Shown here: piece after piece, positions 1-9,526 of the stretch
Position numbering within the stretch: position 1 is the first letter of the stretch
Layout of the letters: every line of letters starts with the position of its first letter
Source: Leptolyngbya sp. DLM2.Bin15
GTDB lineage: Bacteria > Cyanobacteriota > Cyanobacteriia > RECH01
DNA: 40,424 nt
Reading direction: 5' to 3'
Assembly (NCBI GenBank): GCA_007694125.1
Contig: RECH01000230.1
Coordinates: 1-40,424, forward strand
Translations under genes and position numbers: made by a program
Notes under the pieces: generated by a model
What the model saw: only the letters and a program-made list of their open reading frames with translations
The model's database searches: none
Told to the model about the DNA's origin: nothing

Positions 1-2
1 TT

Positions 3-170
3 GGCGATCGCGAAGGTGAAGCTAACTCCTTATTTAATATGGGCATTGCACTAGCTCGGCTCGATCAGCATGATGAGGCATTGCAGAGCTTTCAACAGGC
101 TTTGGCGATTTATGAAGAGCTCAATCTAGACCATAGGGTTGAACAATGCAAAGCCGCTATTGCAGAGTGA
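3..170 (+). CDS. TPR-repeat protein, C-terminal fragment (5' end outside window)
   Basis: Frame 3 reads ...NSLFNMGIALARLDQHDEALQSFQQALAIYEELNLDHRVEQCKAAIAE*, a TPR motif; TGA stop at 168-170. Confidence 0.75.
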   Translation, partial: GDREGEANSLFNMGIALARLDQHDEALQSFQQALAIYEELNLDHRVEQCKAAIAE

Positions 171-321
171 AATAAAATCATCACAACTCAGCAGCGATGG
201 CAAACCTGGGGGTTGTGGTTTGCGGTGGGGTTGGCGATCGCCCTCCTGATTTGGTGGTTGCAATAATCGCTGCAAGAACTTGGATGATGGGCTACTGGAG
301 CGATCGCCAACCTCACATGAG

Positions 322-1098
322 CTAAACCGTGGGCTGGGTTTGGAGCTGAAGTTCTAGGCGATCGCCCGGTTGGGGTTCGATAACCTGGGTGGTCAGATGG
401 CGATCGCGGAGCCCAGCTCGCACCTCATCCGTATTGCCCACCGCCCGCAAAAACGACACCAGCAAACCCTCATACTGCACCTGCCCCGCCGCCGCCGTGG
501 GCAGCATCACTTGCGGCGTCAGCCATTCCGCGGCCCGCAAAGCGCTCTCCCGTCCCTTAATGATCGGCCCCAGCAGCGGCAGTTCCAAATTCATCATGGG
601 CGTAATCGCCACATCCACGGGCGCAAAGTCTTTCAGCGTCTCCGAGTGGAATCCATGGGGCTCATAGTAGAGCGATCGCCCCGTTTGTAGATCCTTCAGA
701 ATGTAGCCATTTTCCACCAGGGTTGGGCCAATCGGCGATCCGGGTACTGCCCGAATCTCCAAGCGATCGTCTAAACAATAGGTCTCGCCGTGGGGCAAGG
801 CCACCACGCGGCTGTAGCCCATTTTTTGAACCACCGATGCGGCATTCGGCGATCCCACCACCAGCCAATCGTGATTGAGGTGAGCTAGGGTGGCAGGGTG
901 GGCATGGTCTTCCAGCCCTTGGGAGAGCAAAATTACATCGACATCCTCTGGCACCGGCACCGGCTGGGGGTGCGTCCCGCGAAATAACCAGGTCGCGCCA
1001 CCAAACACCAAGTCGCCCACCAACCAAGGGTCTAGCAAAATGCGCTTACCGCCCAGTTCAATCAGCCAACTGTTGCTGTCTAGCCAGGTTACATGCAT
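322..1098 (-). CDS. MBL-fold (UlaG-like) metal-dependent hydrolase family protein with degenerate metal motif
   Basis: 258 aa; starts MHVTWLDSNSWLIELGGKRILLDPW, typical of UlaG-like MBL proteins; SQGLEDH where HxHxDH is expected. Confidence 0.75.
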   Translation of the reverse strand: MHVTWLDSNSWLIELGGKRILLDPWLVGDLVFGGATWLFRGTHPQPVPVPEDVDVILLSQGLEDHAHPATLAHLNHDWLVVGSPNAASVVQKMGYSRVVALPHGETYCLDDRLEIRAVPGSPIGPTLVENGYILKDLQTGRSLYYEPHGFHSETLKDFAPVDVAITPMMNLELPLLGPIIKGRESALRAAEWLTPQVMLPTAAAGQVQYEGLLVSFLRAVGNTDEVRAGLRDRHLTTQVIEPQPGDRLELQLQTQPTV

Positions 1099-1487
1099 GG
1101 GAACTCGCCAATAGGTCTACTCCTTAATTGTAAACACTTGTTACGCACTGTGTCGGTCAGGACGATCTAAACTGGTAGGCCAGGGCAATGGAGGCTAGCT
1201 GTCGGGCGATCGCTCTAGATGACGCCCAGATCCATTCACCCTTGGTTGAGCTTCGGCTCGGAACGTATGGTACGATTATCTGTTTGTGACGTCTTGTGGT
1301 GATGGATCGGTTGAGTGCGGTTGTGCTCATGGCAGGGTCTATCATTCACCAGGCAAGGTTCAGACTTCAGCTAGCCCAAGATGGCTAAGACTCACAATTT
1401 GCCAACCGTGGGGATCACGTCCTGCCCGGTTTGCGAGAAAAGTTGCGACTTCCTCTCGCCCTGATCACTTGTTTCACGAGGTTTAGA

Positions 1488-1676
1488 ATGGCCAAACGCC
1501 GCAATCCGAAAAAAGAAAAAGCACTTAGAAACCAAGCCTACGCCCGTAAGTTCCGCAAACGTTCATCTGGTCGCTTTAGCCGCAATAGACGCTACGGCAA
1601 CAACAGTTCGTCCGGTGGAGATGACGAGACCAACTCGGATGAGTCGGAAGAAACGGAAGGTGCGTCTAATAACTAG
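1488..1676 (+). CDS. Small, strongly basic protein with acidic tail, conserved-hypothetical type
   Basis: ATG at 1488: MAKRRNPKKEKALRNQAYARKFRKRSSGRFSRNRR...DDETNSDESEETEGASNN*; the upstream part of the supplied ORF looks non-coding. Confidence 0.65.
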   Translation: MAKRRNPKKEKALRNQAYARKFRKRSSGRFSRNRRYGNNSSSGGDDETNSDESEETEGASNN

Positions 1677-1760
1677 ACGCCCTAAACCGTGATCCCTTCC
1701 GGGTTCATAAATCCTATGCGCCGATCGGGTGAGTCATGATAGGCAACCTGATCCGTCTTG

Positions 1761-1783
1761 TAGGGTGGGCATTGCCCACCCTA
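1761..1783. repeat. Perfect inverted repeat TAGGGTGGGCA-T-TGCCCACCCTA, possible bidirectional terminator
   Basis: 11-bp perfect arms read directly; lies between convergent ORFs ending at 1676 (+) and 1834 (-). Confidence 0.75.
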
Positions 1784-1833
1784 TTTGTGCTTTTAGGGGT
1801 CGTGCCTGCTGCATCGCCTTCTAGATCCTCCAT

Positions 1834-2949
1834 CTAAGCAGGTTCCGCCGAGTAGCGATCGCATAACGCTTGCACCAACTCATGAAAGGAGAGCGCCGCT
1901 GGCGTATCTCCCAATTTTTGCTGGAAATAGGTCGCCGCTTGTAGCCCCGAGGCGATCGCTCCCCCCACCTGCTGCCCTCCACACCAATCGCCACAGCATA
2001 GTAGGGGTAAGGGTGTCTGCGTGGCAATATAGGGGCCAGGGTAGGAGCACTGGGCAAAGGCATAGCGCCAGCGATGGACGTAGAGATCCACAGGCTTATC
2101 GAGCCAATCATAGAGCGCTTGGGCGGCCTGCTGGATAAGGGTGATGCCAGCGGGCTGCAGATCCTGAGCATCTTGGTATTGTTCGGCAAAGGCGGCCGTG
2201 CTTTGAAAGACGAACACCGGCGGGGTAGCCTTATCCGGTATCAGGCTTGGACGTTTACTGGTTTCAAAGGAAATCCAGGCTAGATCGGGGTGGGTATCAA
2301 ACTGAATGCCGTGCCAAGCCTGGGAATAGTCTAAAAATTCTCCCTGTTCATGGCTGTAGGTGGCGATCGCACTGATGCAGGGGGAAAACTCCACCGCCCG
2401 CACGGCGTCTAATACGGGCAGGGGTAGCCCCAAGGGCGTCAATGGTGTGAGCAAGTCAACGGCTTGGGGCGCGGGAATGGCTAGCACTAGCGCATCGGCC
2501 CAAGTGTCGGGGTGTTCGTCTGCAAACGTGATCTGCCAGCCCTGCTTGGCCACCGGGGCGATCGCGGTCACCCGATGTTGCCGACGAATATCTAGCCCCA
2601 CGGCCAGCCATTTGGCAACCGCATTCACGCCCTCTCGGGCAATATAACGACGGCTGGGGGTGAGAAAATGGCAGCTTCCATCCGACAACATTTGGGCGAT
2701 CGCTCCCCGCCAGGCCCGCACCACATGGTGATCATGGAGCACTCCTAAGAGGTGGCGCAGGGCTTCTCCCTCCGGCTCTAGGTAACGAACGCCGTGATCA
2801 GCACAGGTGCCTGCCAGTCGCCGGGTGGCCATGCGTCCTCCCACACCGCGAGACTTTTCATAGACCACAACCTGATGTCCGTACTGCTGGAGTACCTGCG
2901 CGCATACCAAACCCGCTATTCCAGCGCCCACTACTCCAATCGTTGCCAT
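1834..2949 (-). CDS. NAD(P)/FAD-dependent oxidoreductase (amine oxidase/renalase-like)
   Basis: N-terminal GxGxxG dinucleotide motif MATIGVVGAGIAGLVCAQVLQQYGHQVVVYEKSRGVGGRMATRR; internal ATG at 2949 preferred over the longer ORF. Confidence 0.8.
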   Translation of the reverse strand: MATIGVVGAGIAGLVCAQVLQQYGHQVVVYEKSRGVGGRMATRRLAGTCADHGVRYLEPEGEALRHLLGVLHDHHVVRAWRGAIAQMLSDGSCHFLTPSRRYIAREGVNAVAKWLAVGLDIRRQHRVTAIAPVAKQGWQITFADEHPDTWADALVLAIPAPQAVDLLTPLTPLGLPLPVLDAVRAVEFSPCISAIATYSHEQGEFLDYSQAWHGIQFDTHPDLAWISFETSKRPSLIPDKATPPVFVFQSTAAFAEQYQDAQDLQPAGITLIQQAAQALYDWLDKPVDLYVHRWRYAFAQCSYPGPYIATQTPLPLLCCGDWCGGQQVGGAIASGLQAATYFQQKLGDTPAALSFHELVQALCDRYSAEPA

Positions 2950-3214
2950 AGGCTCACTATTGCTCAATGCACTGACGTTTAGATTACCGCGTCTTTTACC
3001 GGCGCGTCTGCTGTCTCTGCCGATCAAGATTAGGGGGTGAAGCAGAGAATCCACACCCCATTGCTGGATTTAAGCATGGGAAATCAGCAGAATTTGAGCT
3101 GACCTTGGTAGACTGAAAACAATCCTAGGGCGATCGCCCCTCGTGATACCCCTGGCTTGCATCACTAAAGGGTCAAACTTGGGACACAGCTTGTTGGTGT
3201 AGGTTTACTGCTGG

Positions 3215-4072
3215 TTGGAGGATGCTTGCGTGGATGAATTGAGAACCGCTCTAGAATTGGCAACGGATGAAGAACTCTCGGGGTTAACCAATGTTCTTTT
3301 CCACCGTCAGCTTAACCCGTTGGATTATCTCTGTGCGCCAGACCCCATCGATGTGCAAAGTCAAGATCGCTTGACCTGGTTGGATAGCTTAGAAGAACGC
3401 TTTCGCTTTCTTGCCGCAGATGGGGTCACCGTGATTCGTGGCCAGTCTGCCCAGGTCAGCTACCGCCAAGTGCTCATCCAGGTCTGCCGATACCTGAGAA
3501 TTCCCTACGCTCAAGATTTCTCCACCCTCGATCTAGAATCCGAAATTTTCCTCCATTTACTGCAGCGGGCCTGCAAACGCATGAACGCTGATGAACGCCG
3601 CCAGCTCAATCAGCGGATGCAGCGATCGCTCTCCCAACTACAATTTGCCCAGCCCCTGCCCGCCAACCTACAGCACAATCCCATGGGCGTACTTCTGAAG
3701 GGCAGCAGTGCCCTCGCCCTCAGCGCCGTGGTGCGACCGCTGGTCTTGCAGCAGCTAGCCCGCCAAATTGCCATCCACATGGCTACCTATCAAGTTGCTC
3801 AGCAGGCGATCGCGAAAGGCGGTGTGGCGATCGCCACCCAAATTCAGGCCCGGGCCGCTATGCAAACTGCCACCCGAGGCATTGTCCTCAATACGGCTCG
3901 CTATACAGCAGTGCGCAGCGTCTTAGCCGTGCTTGGCCCCGCCATGTGGGCTTGGTTCTTCGCCGATCTAGGCTGGCGGGCGATCGCCACCAACTACGGA
4001 CGCATCATTCCCGTCGTCTTCACCCTGGCCCAGATTCGCCTAACCCGAGCCGACTGTTTTGGCACCGCTTAA
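3215..4072 (+). CDS. YaaW-family-like conserved protein
   Basis: 285 aa ORF; N-terminus LRTALELATDEELSGLTNVLFHRQLNPLDYL resembles YaaW-type proteins; hydrophobic C-terminal half. Confidence 0.6.
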   Translation: MEDACVDELRTALELATDEELSGLTNVLFHRQLNPLDYLCAPDPIDVQSQDRLTWLDSLEERFRFLAADGVTVIRGQSAQVSYRQVLIQVCRYLRIPYAQDFSTLDLESEIFLHLLQRACKRMNADERRQLNQRMQRSLSQLQFAQPLPANLQHNPMGVLLKGSSALALSAVVRPLVLQQLARQIAIHMATYQVAQQAIAKGGVAIATQIQARAAMQTATRGIVLNTARYTAVRSVLAVLGPAMWAWFFADLGWRAIATNYGRIIPVVFTLAQIRLTRADCFGTA

Positions 4073-4103
4073 GCTTAGACCCAAAATCGACCCTAGAGGG
4101 TTT

Positions 4104-4172
4104 CTTGACGGCTCAGCGATCGCTAGAATAGTTCAGTAGCCTGGCTAAAGCGTAGCGCTCCTAGCCGTCAAG
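4104..4172. repeat. Inverted repeat CTTGACGGCT / AGCCGTCAAG
   Basis: 10-bp perfect arms at 4104-4113 and 4163-4172 in the intergenic region upstream of the J-domain gene. Confidence 0.7.
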
Positions 4173-4207
4173 CTGTTATAGATTAATCCTGAGAGAGAGA
4201 CGCGGTT

Positions 4208-4744
4208 GTGACAACTGGTCATTCTGCCCAACCTTCTACCCCCGCCACTGCGCTCAACTACTACCAACTGTTGGGTACCGATCCGTCGGCCTCGCCCCAA
4301 GTCATTCGCCAGACCTACCGAGATCTCAGCAAGCTCTACCATCCAGACACCACAACCCTACCGGCAGCGATCGCGACGGCCAAGTTTCAAGACCTCAACG
4401 AGGCCTATGCCACCCTCAGCAATCCCGATCGCCGCCTCGCCTACGACCTAAAGATGGGCTATGCGCGGGTCTCGGTGATCCAGCCGCAGCCGTCCCTTTC
4501 CCAGGCGGCCTCGTTCCGCAAGTCTTCTGCCTACCTCGATCCCACCGATCGCCCCCTCTCTGCCGGGGAGCTGTTTGCCCTACTCATTTTGACCGTCACG
4601 TTTATTGGCTGTGTGCTGCTGGCGATCGCCGTGGGCCTTACCCGTGGAGAAGTCACCCTCCAAACCCCGGTGCCAGCCGTCCAAGTTAGTTCCCCAGCAG
4701 CCAACCCCCGATCATCCGCCTCGCCAACCGCCGAGCAAATCTGA
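4208..4744 (+). CDS. J-domain (DnaJ-like) protein with C-terminal transmembrane segment
   Basis: GTG start; NYYQLLGTDPSASPQVIRQTYRDLSKLYHPDTT...KFQDLNEAYATLSNPDRRLAYD with HPD motif; hydrophobic LFALLILTVTFIGCVLLAIAVGL. Confidence 0.9.
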   Translation: MTTGHSAQPSTPATALNYYQLLGTDPSASPQVIRQTYRDLSKLYHPDTTTLPAAIATAKFQDLNEAYATLSNPDRRLAYDLKMGYARVSVIQPQPSLSQAASFRKSSAYLDPTDRPLSAGELFALLILTVTFIGCVLLAIAVGLTRGEVTLQTPVPAVQVSSPAANPRSSASPTAEQI

Positions 4745-4893
4745 GAGAGCCCGATGGAGAGAGTAACAGTTCGATACAATTAACTATCGGGGGGCGATCG
4801 CTGGCTGCTGTGTTGTAGCGATGCTTTGGATACTCCGATGATGCCAACCGTGGCTCTGCTGTGCCGTTTATGCCGTTTACGAGTAGGTTACCT

Positions 4894-5193
4894 ATGATAT
4901 TACCCTCTACAGATACACCGCTCTATAATCATCCCCTCCCCGATATTGAGCGGTGGCTAGCGTCCAAGGGCTGTCAGCAAGATGTCACCAATCTACACTG
5001 CTGGTCGTTGCATACGCCCGATTGGCAGGCCGAAATTACCATGGAGGTTGATTCCTTGGTGGTTCGTTACCTCAATGCCGGAGACGACGGAGAAGATATT
5101 CAGCGATCCTTCAAATATTCCCTAACCCGCCAAGACTTGGAGGAGGTGATCTTCTCCGATCCGCTCACGACCACATCCAAGCAAGACGCCTAG
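4894..5193 (+). CDS. DUF3143 family protein
   Basis: MILPSTDTPLYNHPLPDIERWLASKGCQQD...W.L..PDW.AEI resembles the cyanobacterial DUF3143 family; follows the J-domain gene. Confidence 0.75.
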   Translation: MILPSTDTPLYNHPLPDIERWLASKGCQQDVTNLHCWSLHTPDWQAEITMEVDSLVVRYLNAGDDGEDIQRSFKYSLTRQDLEEVIFSDPLTTTSKQDA

Positions 5194-5210
5194 AGTCTAC
5201 CTAGCTCTGC

Positions 5211-5633
5211 TCACGCATCGGCTGTAAACAGGTCTAACGGCAGATGCCCATACATCTCGTTCAGACCGTCCGCATAGGCAGACTGGCAGGACACCAACAC
5301 CCCCCGATGATCGCCCACGTAGCGATCGCTGTAGAGCAGGCCGGTTTTAGGATTGAACTTGATGTAGACAGGGCCTTCAACGGGCGTTAGGGCATCGGGC
5401 TGAACGGGATAGCCTAGGGCCGTTGCGTAGGCGACAAGGGCTGTCTTACCCTGATCTAGGGTGTCGGCACAGATGCCCAACATCTGATAGTCGCTGTGCT
5501 GCGCCACCTGCTTGAGCGCTGCCTGCACCTGTTGGGGCGTGCTGGCGATGGCTTCAGAGCGATCGTAGTCAAACTGCTTGAGCGTGGCTTGAGCCTGCTC
5601 TAGGGATAGGTGTTCAGAATTGGTTTGGATCAT
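5211..5633 (-). CDS. DUF1824 family protein
   Basis: 140 aa; GPVYIKFNPKTGLLYSDRYVGDHRGVLVSCQS, recognised as DUF1824-like. Confidence 0.75.
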   Translation of the reverse strand: MIQTNSEHLSLEQAQATLKQFDYDRSEAIASTPQQVQAALKQVAQHSDYQMLGICADTLDQGKTALVAYATALGYPVQPDALTPVEGPVYIKFNPKTGLLYSDRYVGDHRGVLVSCQSAYADGLNEMYGHLPLDLFTADA

Positions 5634-5760
5634 GGCGATCGCTCTCCTCTTAGGTCAAGCAGCATACAGAGTGCCGGGTATGGCTGCCTTGATTCAACCC
5701 GGCCTTGTTTTCACAATAGAACAAGAGCATCCCTGCTCAACGTATTAGCGATAAAAATCT

Positions 5761-6336
5761 ATGACCCACTCGGATTCTAGCTCCACCTCCATGACCCGCC
5801 TGCGCAACTTAGTGGTTGTGCTTGTCGCCGTAGCGCTGTCGGTGTCTGTCTTTTTAGGCATTCAAACCAAGTCTACGGGAACGTCTCTGGCCGCTCTTGC
5901 CGAAGCATCAGTTCCCCTAGACCTGGCGTTGACCAACGGCAAGCCAACGCTGGTGGAGTTTTACGCTAACTGGTGTACGTCGTGCCAAGCCATGGCCGGC
6001 GACATGGGAACGCTCAAGCAGGCCTATGGCGATCGCCTCAACTTTGTCATGCTGAACGTAGACAACACCAAATGGCTGCCGGAAATGCTGCACTACCAAG
6101 TGGACGGCATTCCCCATTTTGTCTTTCTCGATCCTCAAGGGGAAGCGATCGCCAGCACCATTGGTGAACAGCCGCGGCCGGTGATGGCGGCAAATCTCGA
6201 TGCTCTGATCGAAGGCGGCCCCTTGCCCTATCTGCAAGGTCGGGGTCGTGTCTCGGATGTGGAAACTCGCACCGTGGCACCCTCCAGTAACGATGATCCC
6301 CGTAGCCACGGCAGTCAGGTGGTATCGCCCACGTAG
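5761..6336 (+). CDS. txlA: Thioredoxin-like membrane-anchored protein (TxlA/HCF164-like)
   Basis: N-terminal TM helix plus VEFYANWCTSCQAM (WCxxC) thioredoxin motif. Confidence 0.8.
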   Translation: MTHSDSSSTSMTRLRNLVVVLVAVALSVSVFLGIQTKSTGTSLAALAEASVPLDLALTNGKPTLVEFYANWCTSCQAMAGDMGTLKQAYGDRLNFVMLNVDNTKWLPEMLHYQVDGIPHFVFLDPQGEAIASTIGEQPRPVMAANLDALIEGGPLPYLQGRGRVSDVETRTVAPSSNDDPRSHGSQVVSPT

Positions 6337-6342
6337 ATAGTT

Positions 6343-6903
6343 TTAGGGCACAGGCGTAATCGTGATGCGATCGCCCACTTCCAGACCCAGTTCTTCTGCT
6401 CGCCCGCCGCGTAGCTCAATCACCTGGGTGATTTGGGTATCAGGGCCGTAGGTGGGGCATACGGTTTCCCGGCAAGGCGGTACATCCTGGGCGATCGCCA
6501 CCACCTCATCCCCAGTCAGGAAAATCATATCCAGGGAAATCTCAACATTCCGCATCCAAAACCGCGTAAACCGAGGGCGATCGAAGGGAAACAGCATCCC
6601 TCGGTTGTCGGGCAGGCTGGTGCGATACATCAAACCCAGGGCCTGCTGTTCTGGGGTTTGGGCCACTTCCAGCTCAATCACCTCCCCAGCTATCAGGGCG
6701 GTAGCGGTAATCGGCAAGGATTGGGCCTGGTCGTTGAGCTCAGGACTTGGAGGTGCCTCGGAGGGCGGCGCTGTATCGGGAGAAGAAACAGTCACGGGCG
6801 GTTTGCTTGCAGGAGTGGACTCAGCCGTCGAGGGAGCCGCACAGCCCATCATCATGACACTGAGGCCCATCATGAGGGCGATCGCAGAAGCAGAGTAAAC
6901 CAT
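6343..6903 (-). CDS. DUF192 domain lipoprotein
   Basis: Signal peptide with lipobox-like MMGC; VELAQTPEQQALGLMYRTSLPDNRGMLFPFDRPRFTRFWMRNVEISLDMIFL is DUF192-like. Confidence 0.85.
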   Translation of the reverse strand: MVYSASAIALMMGLSVMMMGCAAPSTAESTPASKPPVTVSSPDTAPPSEAPPSPELNDQAQSLPITATALIAGEVIELEVAQTPEQQALGLMYRTSLPDNRGMLFPFDRPRFTRFWMRNVEISLDMIFLTGDEVVAIAQDVPPCRETVCPTYGPDTQITQVIELRGGRAEELGLEVGDRITITPVP

Positions 6904-7156
6904 AGCTTGCAGTTTTAAAGTAAATCAACGCTAGGCAGTGGTTGAGATCCGAAGCGATCGCGGTGAACCCAACTGGCTCTTTTCCCTTATTCGCTTGAAT
7001 CTAGGCCCCACCCGCACTAATTGGACAAGTTGCTTGTAGCGGGATGGCGATCGCTATCCATCGAGATAGACAGGACCCATCGTCCCATCTATGCTCAACT
7101 ACACTGGTTCGATCCCAAGGGAGCAGGTGTAGTTCAGCAGACGGCTAACGCTAACC

Positions 7157-7852
7157 TTAGGTTTCGCGCAGCACATACCCAACGCCGCGCACGGTTTGAA
7201 TGAGGCGCTTGTCTCCATCATTTTCAATCTTGAGGCGGAGGTAGCGCACATAAACCTCAATGACGTTCGATTCACCCACAAAGTCATACCCCCAAACATT
7301 TTCGAGGATTTGCTCCCGCGTCAGCACATCTCGGGGATGTTCCATGAGAAACTTGAGCAGCTCAAATTCCTTCATCGTCAAGTCAATGGTGCGATCGCCC
7401 CGGATCGCTTGACGGGTGGATAGATCCAAAATCAAATCCCCAAAGCGTAGCTGTTCTGCATTGGGCATATCCGGCTGAAGGTAGAACCGGATGAGCCGCA
7501 GAAAGTCATCCACTCGGTAGGGTTTAAGAAAATAGTCATCGGCTCCAGCCGCCAGGCAAGCCACCCGATCCTCCACCGACTCGCGCACCATCATTAATAC
7601 AATGGGAATTCGGCTACCGGACGCTCGTACTTGCTCACAGAGGTCTATGCCCGACTCATTGGAGAGCATTCGATCCACCACCATCAAAGCTGGCTGAAAG
7701 TCTTTGACCTGTTGTAAACCCACCATCGCATTGCGGGCGATCGCTGTTTCATAGCCAGCTTCTTGGAGGTCAAGGCTAACTTGCTGAGCCAGAACGTCAT
7801 CTGTCTCAACGAGTAGGATTCGAGGGGGTTGATCGGCGATCGTTAGGTTCAT
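7157..7852 (-). CDS. OmpR-family response regulator (NblR-like, atypical receiver)
   Basis: Receiver RILLVETDDVLAQQVSLDLQEAGYETAIA...VVDRM...KPY plus winged helix TMKEFELLKFLMEHPRDVLTREQILENVWGYDF...VRGVGYVLRE. Confidence 0.85.
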   Translation of the reverse strand: MNLTIADQPPRILLVETDDVLAQQVSLDLQEAGYETAIARNAMVGLQQVKDFQPALMVVDRMLSNESGIDLCEQVRASGSRIPIVLMMVRESVEDRVACLAAGADDYFLKPYRVDDFLRLIRFYLQPDMPNAEQLRFGDLILDLSTRQAIRGDRTIDLTMKEFELLKFLMEHPRDVLTREQILENVWGYDFVGESNVIEVYVRYLRLKIENDGDKRLIQTVRGVGYVLRET

Positions 7853-8261
7853 CCCGATGTCGCTCACGCGGTAGAGCAGCTCCACTATTGAGAGGGTTAC
7901 GTTACGCTAAAAAGATAAAAGCTGCTGAAACTGAAGGTCTCCAGCGAGTCTTACTTTATCATTGCAATGGATCACCATACTGATAACCCGCCATCATTCT
8001 AGCGATGGTTGGTGAAATCAGGGTGGTCGGTGCAATCAGGATAGCTGATGCTTGGATCAATCGACCGTGGTCATGAACGTGAGAGTGCCACGACGCCCAA
8101 GGCTTGGTCTTTGCTCAACCAGCCATCGCCTGTCCCATGTCATCTTGTCACCCGCAAGCCTAACTCGGTTTGCCACCCACAGATATCGAAAGCTTTCAGC
8201 CCTAGGCTCTTTTGGTATACCCTAGTTCACTCATCCTTCAGAGCCGCGTTGTGTAATATCT

Positions 8262-9134
8262 ATGTCGATAGCCCGCCTCCTCAGTGCAATTGTTGCGATT
8301 ATCCTGGCTCTTGGGATGATCTTTTTGGGTGGATGGTATTTCACGGCTGGGTTTGGCATCATTGTTTACCTCGGTCTACAAGAATACTTCCAGCTCGCTC
8401 GGGCCAAAGGCATTGCGCCTGCTGCCAAAACGACGTTGATTGCTAGCCTCACCATGCTAGTGGTTGCTACTCTTTCCTCGGAGCTAGCCGATGCGGTGAT
8501 GCCTGTTGCTGGCACCATGATTTGCTTTTATCTCCTCTTTCAACCCAAATTTGCCACGATCGCTGACATTGCTACGTCCGTCTTGGGCTTGTTTTATGGT
8601 GGCTATCTCCCTAGTTACTGGGTGCGGTTGCGATCGCTGGAAAGCAACGCGGCCAGCTTACCGTTCTGGGGAGATTGGCCGCAAAACGGCTGGGCCCTGG
8701 AGGATCTCCCCCTCGGGCTAACCCTGACGCTGGTTACCTTTGCCTGCATCTGGGCGGCGGATATTGGGGCCTATGTGTTTGGCAAACTCTATGGCAAAAC
8801 TCGGCTCTCCGACCTCAGCCCCAAAAAGACCGTCGAAGGGGCTGTTTTTGGCATCACCGGCAGTGTTCTAGTGGCGATCGCTGGGGCACGGCTCCTAGAG
8901 TTTCCAGCTTTCTGGCTCACGGGAATTGCCCTAGGACTCCTGATTGGCGTAGCTAGCTTAATGGGCGACCTGACGGAATCGATGATGAAACGCGATGCCG
9001 GGGTCAAAGACTCCGGGCAACTGATTCCCGGTCACGGCGGCATTTTGGATCGCACCGACAGCTATGTGTTCACCGCCCCCTTGGTCTACCATTTTGTGAC
9101 TCTACTGCTACCCATGTTGGGCTATACCCGCTAG
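8262..9134 (+). CDS. cdsA: Phosphatidate cytidylyltransferase
   Basis: 290 aa multi-pass membrane protein with CdsA signature SLMGDLTESMMKRDAGVKDSGQLIPGHGGILDRTDSYVFTAP. Confidence 0.95.
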   Translation: MSIARLLSAIVAIILALGMIFLGGWYFTAGFGIIVYLGLQEYFQLARAKGIAPAAKTTLIASLTMLVVATLSSELADAVMPVAGTMICFYLLFQPKFATIADIATSVLGLFYGGYLPSYWVRLRSLESNAASLPFWGDWPQNGWALEDLPLGLTLTLVTFACIWAADIGAYVFGKLYGKTRLSDLSPKKTVEGAVFGITGSVLVAIAGARLLEFPAFWLTGIALGLLIGVASLMGDLTESMMKRDAGVKDSGQLIPGHGGILDRTDSYVFTAPLVYHFVTLLLPMLGYTR

Positions 9135-9176
9135 GGCTGGAACGCTTGTCTGGCATGACCCAACCCCATTTAAAAA

Positions 9177-9200
9177 CCCAGGATGCGATCGCATCCTGGG
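9177..9200 (-). terminator. 24-bp perfect palindrome centred on HIP1, candidate terminator
   Basis: CCCAGGATGCGATCGCATCCTGGG is self-complementary; on the minus strand it is followed by TTTTT, on the plus strand by caggcgtttt. Confidence 0.65.
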
Positions 9201-9526
9201 CAGGCGTTTTGATAAGCCAGTCTTTATAAAAGGGTGACTGACGATTTTGAGTGGAGATACCTACACCATAGTCAATCCATGATAAAGAACTATTCATAAC
9301 AACGTCTTTCTTGACAATCCGTGATAGTCCTTAATATTTTGCTGTTTTCCCATCTGCCACCATCCGATCTCAACACAATCACCCATACTCACCATGAAGA
9401 AGGGGTTGGACGACCCCGTCATCCAACCCCAATCCATAGAATCTAATCGTCTTCGAAACAGGCTTAACAGAACTGGACTAACAGAGCATCCATCCTATCC
9501 AGGGAGAGCGATCGCCCTCCACTTCT

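Noticed and set aside
5640-5700. Imperfect inverted repeat CAAGCAGCATAC...GTATGGCTGCCTTG
   Set aside because: It contains several bulges and is too weak to support without folding and conservation data.
8048-8446. 132-aa ORF upstream of and overlapping cdsA
   Set aside because: It runs out of frame into cdsA and its composition is not protein-like; cdsA is clearly the real gene.
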